DNA of 26,692 bases, taken from assembly GCA_002412625.1 (NCBI GenBank), contig DHVK01000029.1, positions 3,597 to 30,288 of the forward strand. The letters run 5' to 3'. The notes under the pieces are model-generated. The model had not been told where the DNA came from. It searched no databases and saw only the letters and a program-made list of their open reading frames with translations. The first letter of the stretch is position 1. Each line of letters opens with the position of its first letter. Source of the stretch: Cloacimonetes bacterium UBA5210. GTDB lineage: Bacteria; Cloacimonadota; Cloacimonadia; Cloacimonadales; Cloacimonadaceae. A program made the translations under genes and the position numbers. Positions 17,085 to 24,862 of this stretch are shown here, piece by piece.

Positions 17085-17849
17085 ATGACCATCGCAACAG
17101 TTTTTGAACAACTGGAACGCTTTGCGCCCACCGCGCTCGCCCAGGATTGGGACAACGTGGGTCTCTTGATCGGCGACCCCGCGCGCAAGGTGAACAAGAT
17201 CCTGATCAGCCTGGACGCCACGGCAAATGTAGTGGAATATGCCATCAAAGAAGGCTTCGACCTGATCGTGAGCCACCATCCCCTCATCTTCCGGCCGCTG
17301 AAAACCATCACCAACCCCATTATCCTGCGAATGATCGAGGCAAAGATCGGTTTGATCAGCATGCACACCAATTTTGATTCTGCCATCGGGGGAGTAAATC
17401 ACGCTCTGGCAGACACCCTGCAAATGGAAATCCTGGAGAGCCTCGGCCTCGGGGAATCCCGGGATATCGGTTTGATCTGCAGCTTCCGGGATTCGCAAAA
17501 CCTGAATGAGATTACTGAACATGTGAAAACCAGGCTAAACGCAGATGCAATCCGGCTCTGGACTGCCGGCACACCGGATCATGCCCCGATCCGCCGCATT
17601 GCAATCTGTGGCGGTGCCGGAGCTTCGGTATTGAACTTGGCAGAGCGCAAGGCGGATCTCCTGATCACCGGAGATATTTCCTACCACACTTTCCTGGATA
17701 GCCGCATTCCCATCATCGACGCCGGGCATTTTGCCACAGAATATCCCGCCCTGAAATTTCTTCAAGATTTTCTGCTCCCCACCGGCTTGCCCAGCACGAT
17801 TTTCCCCGGCGAAAAGCATGAATGGAAGCTGAACATGAGGTATTGCTGA
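17085..17849 (+). CDS. Nif3-like dinuclear metal-centre protein
   Basis: 254 residues, the short form without the middle insertion. Family motifs: DWDNVGLLIG (21-30), IVSHHPLIF (His64, His65), MHTNFDSAIGGVN (Asp98), TGDISYH and DAGHFATE near the C-terminus. These provide the two-metal site of the Nif3/YbgI/YqfO family. The family has been called GTP cyclohydrolase 1 type 2 in annotations, but its physiological reaction is unsettled. AGGAG lies just before the ATG, 9 bases after the acyl-CoA synthetase stop, so the two are probably one transcript. It is followed by a structured gene-free region. Confidence 0.92.
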   Translation: MTIATVFEQLERFAPTALAQDWDNVGLLIGDPARKVNKILISLDATANVVEYAIKEGFDLIVSHHPLIFRPLKTITNPIILRMIEAKIGLISMHTNFDSAIGGVNHALADTLQMEILESLGLGESRDIGLICSFRDSQNLNEITEHVKTRLNADAIRLWTAGTPDHAPIRRIAICGGAGASVLNLAERKADLLITGDISYHTFLDSRIPIIDAGHFATEYPALKFLQDFLLPTGLPSTIFPGEKHEWKLNMRYC

Positions 17850-17856
17850 AGCGGCG

Positions 17857-17961
17857 AACTCTCCCAAGCCAAGCACCACTAAGGCCCCGGATTCACTTGG
17901 GTGAGTAGCCGGTCAGACTCCGGAGCAACAAGGCTCTTTACAAATGTCTTACGGGAGAGTT
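17857..17961. other. Structured intergenic element closed by a 9-base perfect inverted repeat
   Basis: AACTCTCCC (17857-17865) pairs perfectly with GGGAGAGTT (17953-17961). Inside, TTCAC-TTGG-GTGAG near 17891-17904 forms a small hairpin and CCGG/CCGG segments can pair. The layout, a closing helix around several inner helices right after the nif3-like stop, could be a structured 3' RNA, a riboregulator or a degraded mobile element. I do not recognise a known riboswitch consensus in either direction. Confidence 0.35.
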
Positions 17962-17964
17962 ACC

Positions 17965-18004
17965 AGAGCTTTTGCCCCTATGGCAATAATGCCGCGTAAG
18001 CTCT
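17965..18004. repeat. Double hairpin downstream of the nif3-like gene
   Basis: AGAGCTT (17965-17971) pairs with AAGCTCT (17998-18004), enclosing an inner hairpin TTGCC (17972-17976) with GGCAA (17982-17986). No T-run follows, so it is not a standard intrinsic terminator. It could be a REP-like unit or an mRNA-end structure. Confidence 0.35.
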
Positions 18005-18039
18005 TGCCCGCCCGCCCGGCACATTCGCATCTGACTTGT

Positions 18040-18088
18040 GCTTAACCTGAAGTTAAGCTGTTATCTTCGTGTGAGCACAGCTTGAAGA
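18040..18088 (+). repeat. Dispersed hairpin repeat A, copy 2
   Basis: Core AAGCTGT (18055-18061) to ACAGCTT (18077-18083) with a 15-base middle containing TCGTGTG. The flanking TTAACCTGA resembles TTAAGCTGA in copy 3 (26515-26563). Diverged from the other two copies but with the same hairpin ends. Confidence 0.5.
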
Positions 18089-18090
18089 CA

Positions 18091-18119
18091 GCTTAAGTAC
18101 AGCTTGATTTAGGTATAAT
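18091..18119 (+). promoter_or_regulatory. Weak candidate promoter upstream of tRNA-Arg
   Basis: A consensus TATAAT lies at 18114-18119 with a poor -35 (GCTTAA, 17-base spacer). A consensus TTGACA also occurs at 18194-18199, but the sequence 16-18 bases after it is a poor -10 (AACATT). Either could drive the tRNA; neither is convincing alone. Confidence 0.25.
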
Positions 18120-18235
18120 TAGTCAAGCTTGGAATGCTCGGGCTCCGAGCTTATGGTCCAACCTAAAAAAGAACAAGAAGCAGATTATTTTCATTGACAG
18201 AAAACACGATCTGAAAAACATTGCTTTAACGATGC

Positions 18236-18312
18236 GCGCCCTTAGCTCAACTGGATAGAGCATCTGACTACGGATCAGAAGGTTTGGGGTTCGAATCCCT
18301 TAGGGCGTGCCA
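18236..18312 (+). tRNA. tRNA-Arg (anticodon ACG), CCA encoded
   Basis: Full cloverleaf in 77 bases: acceptor GCGCCCT with AGGGCGT (first pair G-U), D-stem GCTC/GAGC, anticodon stem TCTGA/TCAGA with loop CTACGGA (anticodon ACG), T-loop TTCGAAT and a genomic CCA. Oddities are a T-T mismatch plus a G-U pair at the base of the T-stem, and two more flanking pairs that extend the acceptor helix through the G discriminator base. It reads CGN arginine codons once A34 is edited to inosine. A terminator follows 10 bases later. Confidence 0.93.
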
Positions 18313-18322
18313 ATTTTCTCTT

Positions 18323-18345
18323 GCCAGCAATTGCTGGCTTTTTTT
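18323..18345 (+). terminator. Intrinsic terminator of tRNA-Arg
   Basis: Perfect palindrome GCCAGCAATTGCTGGC (18323-18338) followed by seven T (18339-18345). It ends only 11 bases before the ATG of the MsbA-like gene, so any transcript starting upstream of that gene must pass through it. Confidence 0.8.
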
Positions 18346-18356
18346 ATTGGCGCAAT

Positions 18357-20279
18357 ATGGATAAAAAAGAACACACCTCGAACCGCGGCGGAAACCTGAT
18401 CCTCCTATATAGGATGATGTTCCGCTATTGGCCGTATATCATCGCCGGTCTGATCTCAATGGCTCTGTTTGCCCTGTTCAGTGGTGCCAGCATCACCATC
18501 CTGATCCCCCTGTTCGATTTCGTGTTCAATCCCAATAAACCCGAGATTGTCTATCACAACACCACGGAAATACTTGATGCACTGAAACATGCCTTGCAGA
18601 GTTTTTCTGCTCAGGGCTTCTCTGTGTGGCAGATGCGCTCCCTGGATGATATCACTCCCTTGTGGGAAACCCTGAAAGAGATTATGCTACTAAGTGATTC
18701 TCTATCTCTGCTTTACATCCTCTGCTTTGCCATCATAGTCGTCATTGTGCTGAAGAATCTGGCATATTTTGCCAATCGCAGTTTCTTTGTGGTCATTCGC
18801 GGAAAAACCATCCGCGACATGCGGGCGCATATGTTCAAGCGCTACCTGAACCAGAGCCTGGAGTTCTTTAGCAAAAACCAGGTGGGAGACGCCATCGTGC
18901 GCATGGTGAATGACGTCGAAATTGTCTCCAATCAATTCATTTTTGCCGTATTCAACAGCATTCGCGATATCAGCACGGTGATCGTTTACATGTATATTGC
19001 GATCTTCCTGAACGCGCGGCTGTTTGCCTACAGCATCCTGGTCGTGCCTCTGCTGACTTTTACCATCGGGTTTTTGGGCAAGAAAATCAAGAAGTATTCC
19101 AGGCGCATTCAGACTCAGATTTCTGCCATGTTCAGTGTGGTGGAAGAAGTGCTGAACAGCATCAAGATCGTGAAGGCTTTTCGGCATGAGGATGCCGAAT
19201 TCAATGCCTTTAACAAGATCAACCGCAAGCACTTGAAGCAATGGCAGAAGGCGCAGATCTACGGAGCACTGAATGTCCCGCTCTCGGAGCTGAATTCCGC
19301 CATCACTGGAGTGGTGGTGGTGATCATCGGTGGCGGCATGATCCTGGATCCCGCCGCTGGTTTCTCCCTGGGGGATTTCACTGCCTTCCTCTTTGCCGTG
19401 TTTTCCATGCTGCACCCCATGAAAAGCGTTACTCAACTTTATACAGAAATCAAAAAGGCGACCGTTTCTCTGGATCGCATCGCCTTGGTCTTGAATCAGG
19501 AATCTGAGATCCAGGATGCCCCGGATGCCGTTCTGAAACCGGAATTCGAGCATTCAATCGTCTTCGATAAGGTAGAGTTTTATTACAAGCCGGGCAAGAA
19601 CGTCCTGGACAGGCTGGATTTGGAGATCAGGAAAGGCAGCAAAGTGGCTTTTGTGGGGGCCAGCGGGGGCGGAAAAACCACGATTACAAACCTCATCAAC
19701 CGGCTCTACGACGTGAAGGGTGGCAGCATCCGGATCGACGGCACAGATATCCGCAAGATCAAGCTGGACGACCTGCGCAGCCTGTTTGGCGTAGTTACTC
19801 AGGATAGCGTGCTCTTCACCAAGACCGTGCGCGAAAACATCGCCTATGGCAGCCGGAAAGCATTGAGCGATAACGAGATCATGACGGCGGCAAAGATCGC
19901 TCATGCCGATGAGTTCATCCAAGCCCTCCCGGATAAATATGACCAGATGCTGGATATCAAAGGCTTGAACCTCTCCGGAGGCCAGAGGCAAAGGCTCTGC
20001 ATTGCCCGCGCGATAGTGGGCAACCCGCCTATCCTGATCTTTGATGAGGCGACCAGCGCGCTGGATACCGAAAGCGAACGCTTGGTGCAGGATGCCATCG
20101 ATGCTGCCACCAGAAACCGGACCGTGATCCTGATCGCGCACCGGCTTTCCACCATCCTCGCTGCGGATCAGATCGTGGTGCTGGAAGGTGGGAAGATCGT
20201 GGGCAGCGGCAGCCACGAAAAGCTGCTGCAATCCTGCCAAAGATATCAAACCTTATATAATCTGCAATTCAACAAGTAA
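18357..20279 (+). CDS. MsbA-like ABC exporter (fused membrane and ATPase domains)
   Basis: 640 residues: membrane domain about 20-330, nucleotide-binding domain about 390-635. Walker A GASGGGKTT (about 433-442), Q-loop GVVTQDSVLF, signature LSGGQRQRLCIARAI (about 539), Walker B ILIFDEATSALD and IAHRLST are intact. Overall type is the lipid A/lipid-linked oligosaccharide exporter group. The loop after the first helix is long (about 80-90 residues, including FVFNPNKPEIVYHN), which MsbA proper lacks. A start at 18321 is open but lies inside the tRNA terminator, so ATG 18357 is used; no clear ribosome site precedes it. Together with downstream glycosyltransferases it should flip a glycolipid across the inner membrane. 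Substrate inferred from neighbours. Confidence 0.9.
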   Translation: MDKKEHTSNRGGNLILLYRMMFRYWPYIIAGLISMALFALFSGASITILIPLFDFVFNPNKPEIVYHNTTEILDALKHALQSFSAQGFSVWQMRSLDDITPLWETLKEIMLLSDSLSLLYILCFAIIVVIVLKNLAYFANRSFFVVIRGKTIRDMRAHMFKRYLNQSLEFFSKNQVGDAIVRMVNDVEIVSNQFIFAVFNSIRDISTVIVYMYIAIFLNARLFAYSILVVPLLTFTIGFLGKKIKKYSRRIQTQISAMFSVVEEVLNSIKIVKAFRHEDAEFNAFNKINRKHLKQWQKAQIYGALNVPLSELNSAITGVVVVIIGGGMILDPAAGFSLGDFTAFLFAVFSMLHPMKSVTQLYTEIKKATVSLDRIALVLNQESEIQDAPDAVLKPEFEHSIVFDKVEFYYKPGKNVLDRLDLEIRKGSKVAFVGASGGGKTTITNLINRLYDVKGGSIRIDGTDIRKIKLDDLRSLFGVVTQDSVLFTKTVRENIAYGSRKALSDNEIMTAAKIAHADEFIQALPDKYDQMLDIKGLNLSGGQRQRLCIARAIVGNPPILIFDEATSALDTESERLVQDAIDAATRNRTVILIAHRLSTILAADQIVVLEGGKIVGSGSHEKLLQSCQRYQTLYNLQFNK

Positions 20280-20289
20280 GGAGGTAAGG

Positions 20290-21063
20290 ATGCTGGATGT
20301 TACCGGTTTTGTTCTAACCCAAAACAACGAGAAAACCCTGAGGGAGTGCCTGGACAGTATTCAATGGTGCGACGAAATCATCGTTGTGGATTCGTTTAGT
20401 ACGGATTCCACCGAGGCCATCGCCAAAAGCTATCCCAAAGTCCGCTTTTTACAACATGAATATGAAAACTATATGGAACAGCGCATCTGGGGAATTCCAA
20501 AGGTAAAGACGAAATGGACCTTCTCCCTGGATTCGGACGAAGTGTGTTCCATACCCCTGCGCGACAAGATTATCGAGATCCTGAACAGCGGAGATGAGAC
20601 TCACGATGGTTATCTGTTTTTGATCCGCACTCAGATCTTTGGTAAACTGCTGAAACATCAGGATCTTCTAAGCAGCAGAGGGAAACGCCTGGTGATGACC
20701 AAGCATGCTACCCGTTATTGGAAGCCGGCAAGAGTGCACGCGCAGCTGCGTCTGGATAACAAGAAAGTGATGCCAAACGAGTTTTACATCATCCACAACC
20801 CAATCGACAGTTTCACCGATCATTTCCGCAAAATGGCGCGCTATACCCGCTGGCAAGCCCAAGACATGTTTGATGCCGGGAAGAAGGTCTATTGGTGGCA
20901 TTTCACGCTTCGCCCGATGGGGAAGTTCTTGCATTTCTACATCATCAAAGGCGGTTTCCGGGATGGCCTTGAAGGCTTGGTCGTTTGCGCTCTCGGAGCC
21001 GTAAATGTGGCGATGAAGCACATCATATTGGCAGAAATGAATCATGAAGCAAAAAGGCGTTAA
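20290..21063 (+). CDS. Family 2 glycosyltransferase, WaaE/KdtX-like
   Basis: 257 residues of GT-A fold. The opening VTGFVLTQNNEKTLRECLDS, the nucleotide-sugar segment DEIIVVDSFSTDSTEAIA and the metal motif DSDE (81-84; family usually DADE) define the LPS-core glucosyltransferase-like branch. The Tyr/Gln segment YENYMEQRIWGIPKVKTKW also fits. The ATG at 20290 follows a very strong AAGGAGGT; the longer frame from 20188 overlaps the exporter and was rejected. The gene starts 10 bases after the exporter stop and overlaps the family 9 gene by 20 bases. Donor and acceptor sugars cannot be told from sequence. Confidence 0.9.
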   Translation: MLDVTGFVLTQNNEKTLRECLDSIQWCDEIIVVDSFSTDSTEAIAKSYPKVRFLQHEYENYMEQRIWGIPKVKTKWTFSLDSDEVCSIPLRDKIIEILNSGDETHDGYLFLIRTQIFGKLLKHQDLLSSRGKRLVMTKHATRYWKPARVHAQLRLDNKKVMPNEFYIIHNPIDSFTDHFRKMARYTRWQAQDMFDAGKKVYWWHFTLRPMGKFLHFYIIKGGFRDGLEGLVVCALGAVNVAMKHIILAEMNHEAKRR

Positions 21064-22069
21064 AAGGATAGCCCTGATGCAGCTGAAGGCCATCGGGGAT
21101 ACCCTGATGTGCGAGCCTTCTGTTGCGGCGCTCCGAAAAGCGTATCCCGATGCGGAGATAACCTTTATCACCAGTGATGTGGCATACCAGATCCTGAGAT
21201 ATCACCCGGACATCGATAAGTTTATCGTCTGGCACAAGAAATCCCCGCTAATCGTCTATCTCCGCTTCTTGCTGAGTTTGCGGCAACAGCGCTACGATGT
21301 GCTGATCGATTTTCATAAAAACCCGCGGAGCTACACTTTTGCCGGCATCATCCGTGCTGATCTGAAGATCTCCTTTCGCTCAAAGCGCCGTAACGGGGTT
21401 TACAAGGTTTTGTTGGATGATTATGATTTGGATACCTATGTACCGCTCGAGAAGCTGCGCTTGGCTGATTACATCCTTCCGGAAGCGGCTCCGCTTACGA
21501 TTCCGCGAGTGTATTTCGCTGAAGAACACATGAGGGCGGCAGACAGGGTTTTCGCTGAACAGGGGATGTGTAAGGGTGATATAGTGATGATCGTTTCGCC
21601 GGTTTCAAAGGTATCCAAACGGCTATGGAAGCCCCCGAATTTTGCCCGCTTGTGCGATTACATTCTGCGCCACTACCCGGTGAAAATCCTCTTTACCTGG
21701 GGCCCCGGTGAAAAGCACATCGTGGAAGAGGTCAAGCGCTTGATGCAAGAGCCTTCTCCGGATATCGATTATAGAATCGACAGCCTCCATACCTTGGCAG
21801 CGCTATATGAAAAAGCCGATCTCTGGGTGGGTAATGACAGCGGACCCCGGCATCTGGCGATCGGCGCAAACCTACCCACTTTCACTCCCTTCGGGCATTT
21901 CTGGACCAGGCATTGGACGCCCCCAAACAGCGATATCCACGTCTGCGTAGAGCCCGATAACCGCGATCCCAAACTGGTGGGAGATCGCATCGACACTCTC
22001 TCTTACGAAAAAGTAGAAGCGGCTTGCCAAGATTGGATGAACCGCATGATGCAAAGGATAGGCAAGTGA
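21044..22069 (+). CDS. Family 9 glycosyltransferase, heptosyltransferase-like
   Basis: 341 residues with the GT-B layout of ADP-heptose:LPS heptosyltransferases. The N-terminal motif QLKAIGDTLMCEPSVAALRK and the C-terminal motif VGNDSGPRHLAIGANLP followed by TPFGHFWTRHWTPP are clear. Normally the second motif reads VGNDSGP-HLAAALG-P. The gene lies between the family 2 enzyme (20-base overlap) and the ATP-grasp gene (GTGA overlap). It probably adds a heptose or related sugar to the same glycolipid. An internal ATG at 21077 is an alternative start but loses the first strand of the fold. Confidence 0.9.
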   Translation: MKQKGVKRIALMQLKAIGDTLMCEPSVAALRKAYPDAEITFITSDVAYQILRYHPDIDKFIVWHKKSPLIVYLRFLLSLRQQRYDVLIDFHKNPRSYTFAGIIRADLKISFRSKRRNGVYKVLLDDYDLDTYVPLEKLRLADYILPEAAPLTIPRVYFAEEHMRAADRVFAEQGMCKGDIVMIVSPVSKVSKRLWKPPNFARLCDYILRHYPVKILFTWGPGEKHIVEEVKRLMQEPSPDIDYRIDSLHTLAALYEKADLWVGNDSGPRHLAIGANLPTFTPFGHFWTRHWTPPNSDIHVCVEPDNRDPKLVGDRIDTLSYEKVEAACQDWMNRMMQRIGK

Positions 22070-23106
22070 AGAAACTATATGTCTTAACCGGCTACAGTGA
22101 TTTTATCGGACAGACTCGCAAACCGTGGGTAAGCATCGATACCGGAGCTTTTATCCAGGAGCTGCAGAAGCTTGGTTACGAAGTGCTTAAACACAGCTTT
22201 CATGATGTGATCAACGGTAAAGTGGATATCCGGGACAGCCTGGTCTTCTATAGCTTCAGTCATCGCGACAACCTGCGGCACTACATCCGCGATTGCCTGA
22301 TGTATTTACAGACCCAAGGCAACACCATCATCCCTTCCTTCGAGCTCTTCTGTTGCCACGAAAACAAGGGCTGGCAAGAGCTGCTGAAACGCAAGCTTGG
22401 CATCCATAGCCTGGATTATCACTACTTCAGCAGCAAGCGGGAACTGGCAGGATACGACCTTAAGTTCCCTCTGGTATTCAAGACTCTCACCGGATCAAAC
22501 AGCACAGGGGTGGCTTTGGTCCACACAAAGGCCGATGTACTGCGTGAGCTTGCCCGGCATGAGCCGAAAGTCGGACTCGGTCAGAAGCTGGATTTTTGGC
22601 GCCGTCGGAATCTGCGCAAACACAAGCAGTTCCCGGGTTATCCGAACTATGATCTCGCAATGGATGCCGCATTGTATCAGGATTACATAAGCCCGGAGAT
22701 CCCGTTTGTGCTCCAAGAGTTCATTCCCGGCCTCACTTATGATTACCGGGTGATCGTTTTGGGAAATCAATACTACATCAGCAAGCGTCATACAAAGGCC
22801 GGAGACTTCCGTGCCAGCGGTGCCAAGCTCTTCGATTTTGCCATCCCCAATCCGGAACCGGTGCTGGACATGGCGAAATCCCTGTTTGAAACATTCAATG
22901 CTCCATTTTTATCCATAGACTTAGGTGAAGACGCTTCCGGCAAGATCTTCCTTTTTGAATACCAAGCCCTGCACTTCGGGATCAATGCTATTGTGCGGGG
23001 GAATGGCTATTACCGCTTGGAGCAAGGGATCTGGACTTTCCATGAGGAAAGGCCGGCCTTCGAGCAGAGCCTTGCCCGCGGATTATCACTCTATCTAAAC
23101 AGATAA
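22066..23106 (+). CDS. ATP-grasp fold enzyme of unknown specificity
   Basis: 346 residues from a GTG that overlaps the preceding stop (GTGA), with AAAGGAT upstream. A longer frame from 22024 lacks this coupling. ATP-grasp features: Lys139 in FPLVFKTLTGSNSTGVALV, the second-lobe FVLQEFIPGLTYDYRVIVLG (Glu218, Arg228), and the metal-binding tail FLSIDLGEDASGKIFLFEYQ (Asp285, Glu298). At the position of the usual Asn in the E-x-N metal motif stands Gln300, which is unusual. The 170-190 region is basic (KLDFWRRRNLRKHK). Such enzymes ligate a carboxylate to an amine using ATP. Placed among glycosyltransferases, it may attach an amino acid or similar group to the glycan. That is inference. Confidence 0.8.
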   Translation: MKKLYVLTGYSDFIGQTRKPWVSIDTGAFIQELQKLGYEVLKHSFHDVINGKVDIRDSLVFYSFSHRDNLRHYIRDCLMYLQTQGNTIIPSFELFCCHENKGWQELLKRKLGIHSLDYHYFSSKRELAGYDLKFPLVFKTLTGSNSTGVALVHTKADVLRELARHEPKVGLGQKLDFWRRRNLRKHKQFPGYPNYDLAMDAALYQDYISPEIPFVLQEFIPGLTYDYRVIVLGNQYYISKRHTKAGDFRASGAKLFDFAIPNPEPVLDMAKSLFETFNAPFLSIDLGEDASGKIFLFEYQALHFGINAIVRGNGYYRLEQGIWTFHEERPAFEQSLARGLSLYLNR

Positions 23107-24122
23107 TGGTACTCTCTTACTACCTGCTAAAACCCTTTTATGCCGCTTACTGGCGTTTGCTGAACCTAATCAACAAACGCTGTGAAACCGTCTTTTACTG
23201 CCACACGCCAGTGGATATGCAGAACTGGCTACCCGTGCAGCAGCACCTGAAACCCCTGCGCATCGTGACCGACAAGGCCGGAACCTACCGCTGGCTGCGA
23301 GCAAAGGGCTATGCTGTCAGCCGCTTACCGGTGTTTCCCAAGGCGGTGATCATGTGCCGTGTAGCAGCGCATAAGTTCCCTTCTGCCAAAGTGATGAAGC
23401 TCGGCATGACCCACGGCGCCTACCACTTCAAGCGCTTCACTTCCCCCAAACACTATGCCCCCTTTGCCCTGTATCTCTTCACCAGTGAAGCGGATCTGCG
23501 AAACGCGGAAGCCATCGGGGTAAGCTGCGGGAAAGCCGGCGGATATCCCAAGCTGGATCCCTATCTGAACGCTCCGATCACACCTCGTGAAGCCCAAACC
23601 AAGCCCAGGCTCCTCTTCACTGCCACCTACGATTCCGGGGGCATGAGTGCCGTTGACCGCTGGATCGACCATCTGCCCGCCCTGACCACGCGCTACGAGG
23701 TATTTGTCAGCCTGCATCCCTGGATTTCTGCCCAGTATATTGCAAAGGTAAAGAGCATGCCGCAGGTGCATTACATCGCAGACAGCCCCCTGCCTTTCAT
23801 CGCGCAAGCAGACGTAGTGGTAGTGGACACTTCTTCCATCATCGCGGATTGTTGCGCCTTCGATAAACCGCTGATCAGCTGGGCATTGCCGCCAAGCCCC
23901 AGAAGCGTGCCGCAGATCACCGAAATCCTGGAACGCATCAGCATCCGGGTGAAGAGTATTGACGAGCTGGAAACCGCCATCCTCCGCGCTCTGGCGCAGC
24001 CTGATGAATTCAAAGAGCAGCGCGCAAACGCAAATTCCATCTTCTTCGATGCCCTGGATGGCAATGCCGGACAGCGCAGCGCGGACCACATCCTAAACCT
24101 CTTACCGGAGCTAAAACCATGA
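23106..24122 (+). CDS. CDP-glycerol glycerophosphotransferase-like protein (TagB/TagF type fold)
   Basis: 338 residues resembling the catalytic part of CDP-glycerol:poly(glycerophosphate) glycerophosphotransferases: GMTHGAYHFKRF (His103), SEADLRNAEAIGV, GYPKLDPYL (146-154), FTATYDSGG, SLHPW (His204), ADVVVVDTSSIIADCCAFDKP. The family builds polyol-phosphate chains in teichoic acids; relatives occur in Gram-negative LPS or capsule loci, where they transfer phosphoglycerol or similar groups. The first 20 residues (SYYLLKPFYAAYWRLLNLI) are amphipathic and may bind membrane. ATG overlaps the ATP-grasp stop by one base; its own stop overlaps tatD by four. Function by analogy only. Confidence 0.8.
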   Translation: MVLSYYLLKPFYAAYWRLLNLINKRCETVFYCHTPVDMQNWLPVQQHLKPLRIVTDKAGTYRWLRAKGYAVSRLPVFPKAVIMCRVAAHKFPSAKVMKLGMTHGAYHFKRFTSPKHYAPFALYLFTSEADLRNAEAIGVSCGKAGGYPKLDPYLNAPITPREAQTKPRLLFTATYDSGGMSAVDRWIDHLPALTTRYEVFVSLHPWISAQYIAKVKSMPQVHYIADSPLPFIAQADVVVVDTSSIIADCCAFDKPLISWALPPSPRSVPQITEILERISIRVKSIDELETAILRALAQPDEFKEQRANANSIFFDALDGNAGQRSADHILNLLPELKP

Positions 24123-24862
24123 CTCTGTGCGACGCCCATTGCCACCTGGCAAACCTCTCCCAAACCATGCCGCTCAAGCCGCTATTTGCCGAAGCACAAA
24201 CGCGCGGCATCACCCACTTTCTTTCTTCCGCCCTTACAAAGGCAGATTTGAAGGCGTATCCCATTCTGCGACAGGATTGCCCCGGAACCTTGCTCTACAG
24301 CGCCGGAATTCACCCCAGCTTTGATGAATGTGATCTATCGCTGCAAGACATTATCGCGCTTTGCGACAGGAAAGTGATTTGGGCAATTGGTGAGATCGGG
24401 TTGGACAAGGGTAACCCGGATAAAGAAGAGATGACCCGCATCTTTGTGGAACAGCTGGAACTCGCCAACAGCTATCAGCTTCCGGTGGTGCTGCACATCG
24501 TGGGTCATCAACAGGAAGCTTTTGACCTCTTACGCAAATACCCCTTGCGCTATCTGTTACACGGCTATGCCGGCAGCTTGGAGGCTTTTCACAAGTTCAC
24601 CCGGCTGGATTGCTTCTATACCATTAGCGAACGCATCCTGCGGGAAGACAAGCGGGATCTGCTCATGGCAATGCTGGAAAGCGGACGCTACCTCTTTGAA
24701 ACGGACATTACCCAATATTATGTGCATGCTGGAGAGCTGAATCCCTTGCTGCGTCTGCCGGATGTGCTGAGGCAGACCGCGGTGATCTGCGGATGGAATA
24801 TTGCCACGCTGACCGCTGCTCAAGCGCAGAACTATGAACTACTTACCGGATACTCTTTATGA
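24119..24862 (+). CDS. TatD family metal-dependent hydrolase
   Basis: 247 residues with the amidohydrolase-type metal site of TatD enzymes: DAHCHL (His7, His9), IGEIGLD (Glu92), LHIVGH (His126), LHGYAGS (His148) and FETDI (Asp196). TatD proteins are 3'-5' DNases or RNases; this copy is more divergent than typical (LHIVGH instead of LHxR, FETDI instead of LETDxP), so its substrate could differ. Its ATG overlaps the previous stop (ATGA), and its stop overlaps tcdA in the same way. It is therefore translationally linked to the glycan operon without an obvious functional link. Confidence 0.85.
   Translation: MTLCDAHCHLANLSQTMPLKPLFAEAQTRGITHFLSSALTKADLKAYPILRQDCPGTLLYSAGIHPSFDECDLSLQDIIALCDRKVIWAIGEIGLDKGNPDKEEMTRIFVEQLELANSYQLPVVLHIVGHQQEAFDLLRKYPLRYLLHGYAGSLEAFHKFTRLDCFYTISERILREDKRDLLMAMLESGRYLFETDITQYYVHAGELNPLLRLPDVLRQTAVICGWNIATLTAAQAQNYELLTGYSL

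Noticed and set aside
17857..17961. Known riboswitch (cobalamin, SAM, glycine, TPP, cyclic di-GMP)
   Set aside because: Checked by eye in both orientations; the conserved core motifs of these classes are not there.
18321..18356. Longer N-terminus of the MsbA-like exporter from a TTG at 18321
   Set aside because: Those codons are the tRNA terminator hairpin and T-run; the translated residues do not fit the family.
20188..20289. Longer N-terminus of the family 2 glycosyltransferase
   Set aside because: It overlaps the exporter gene in another frame; AAGGAGGT directly precedes the ATG at 20290.
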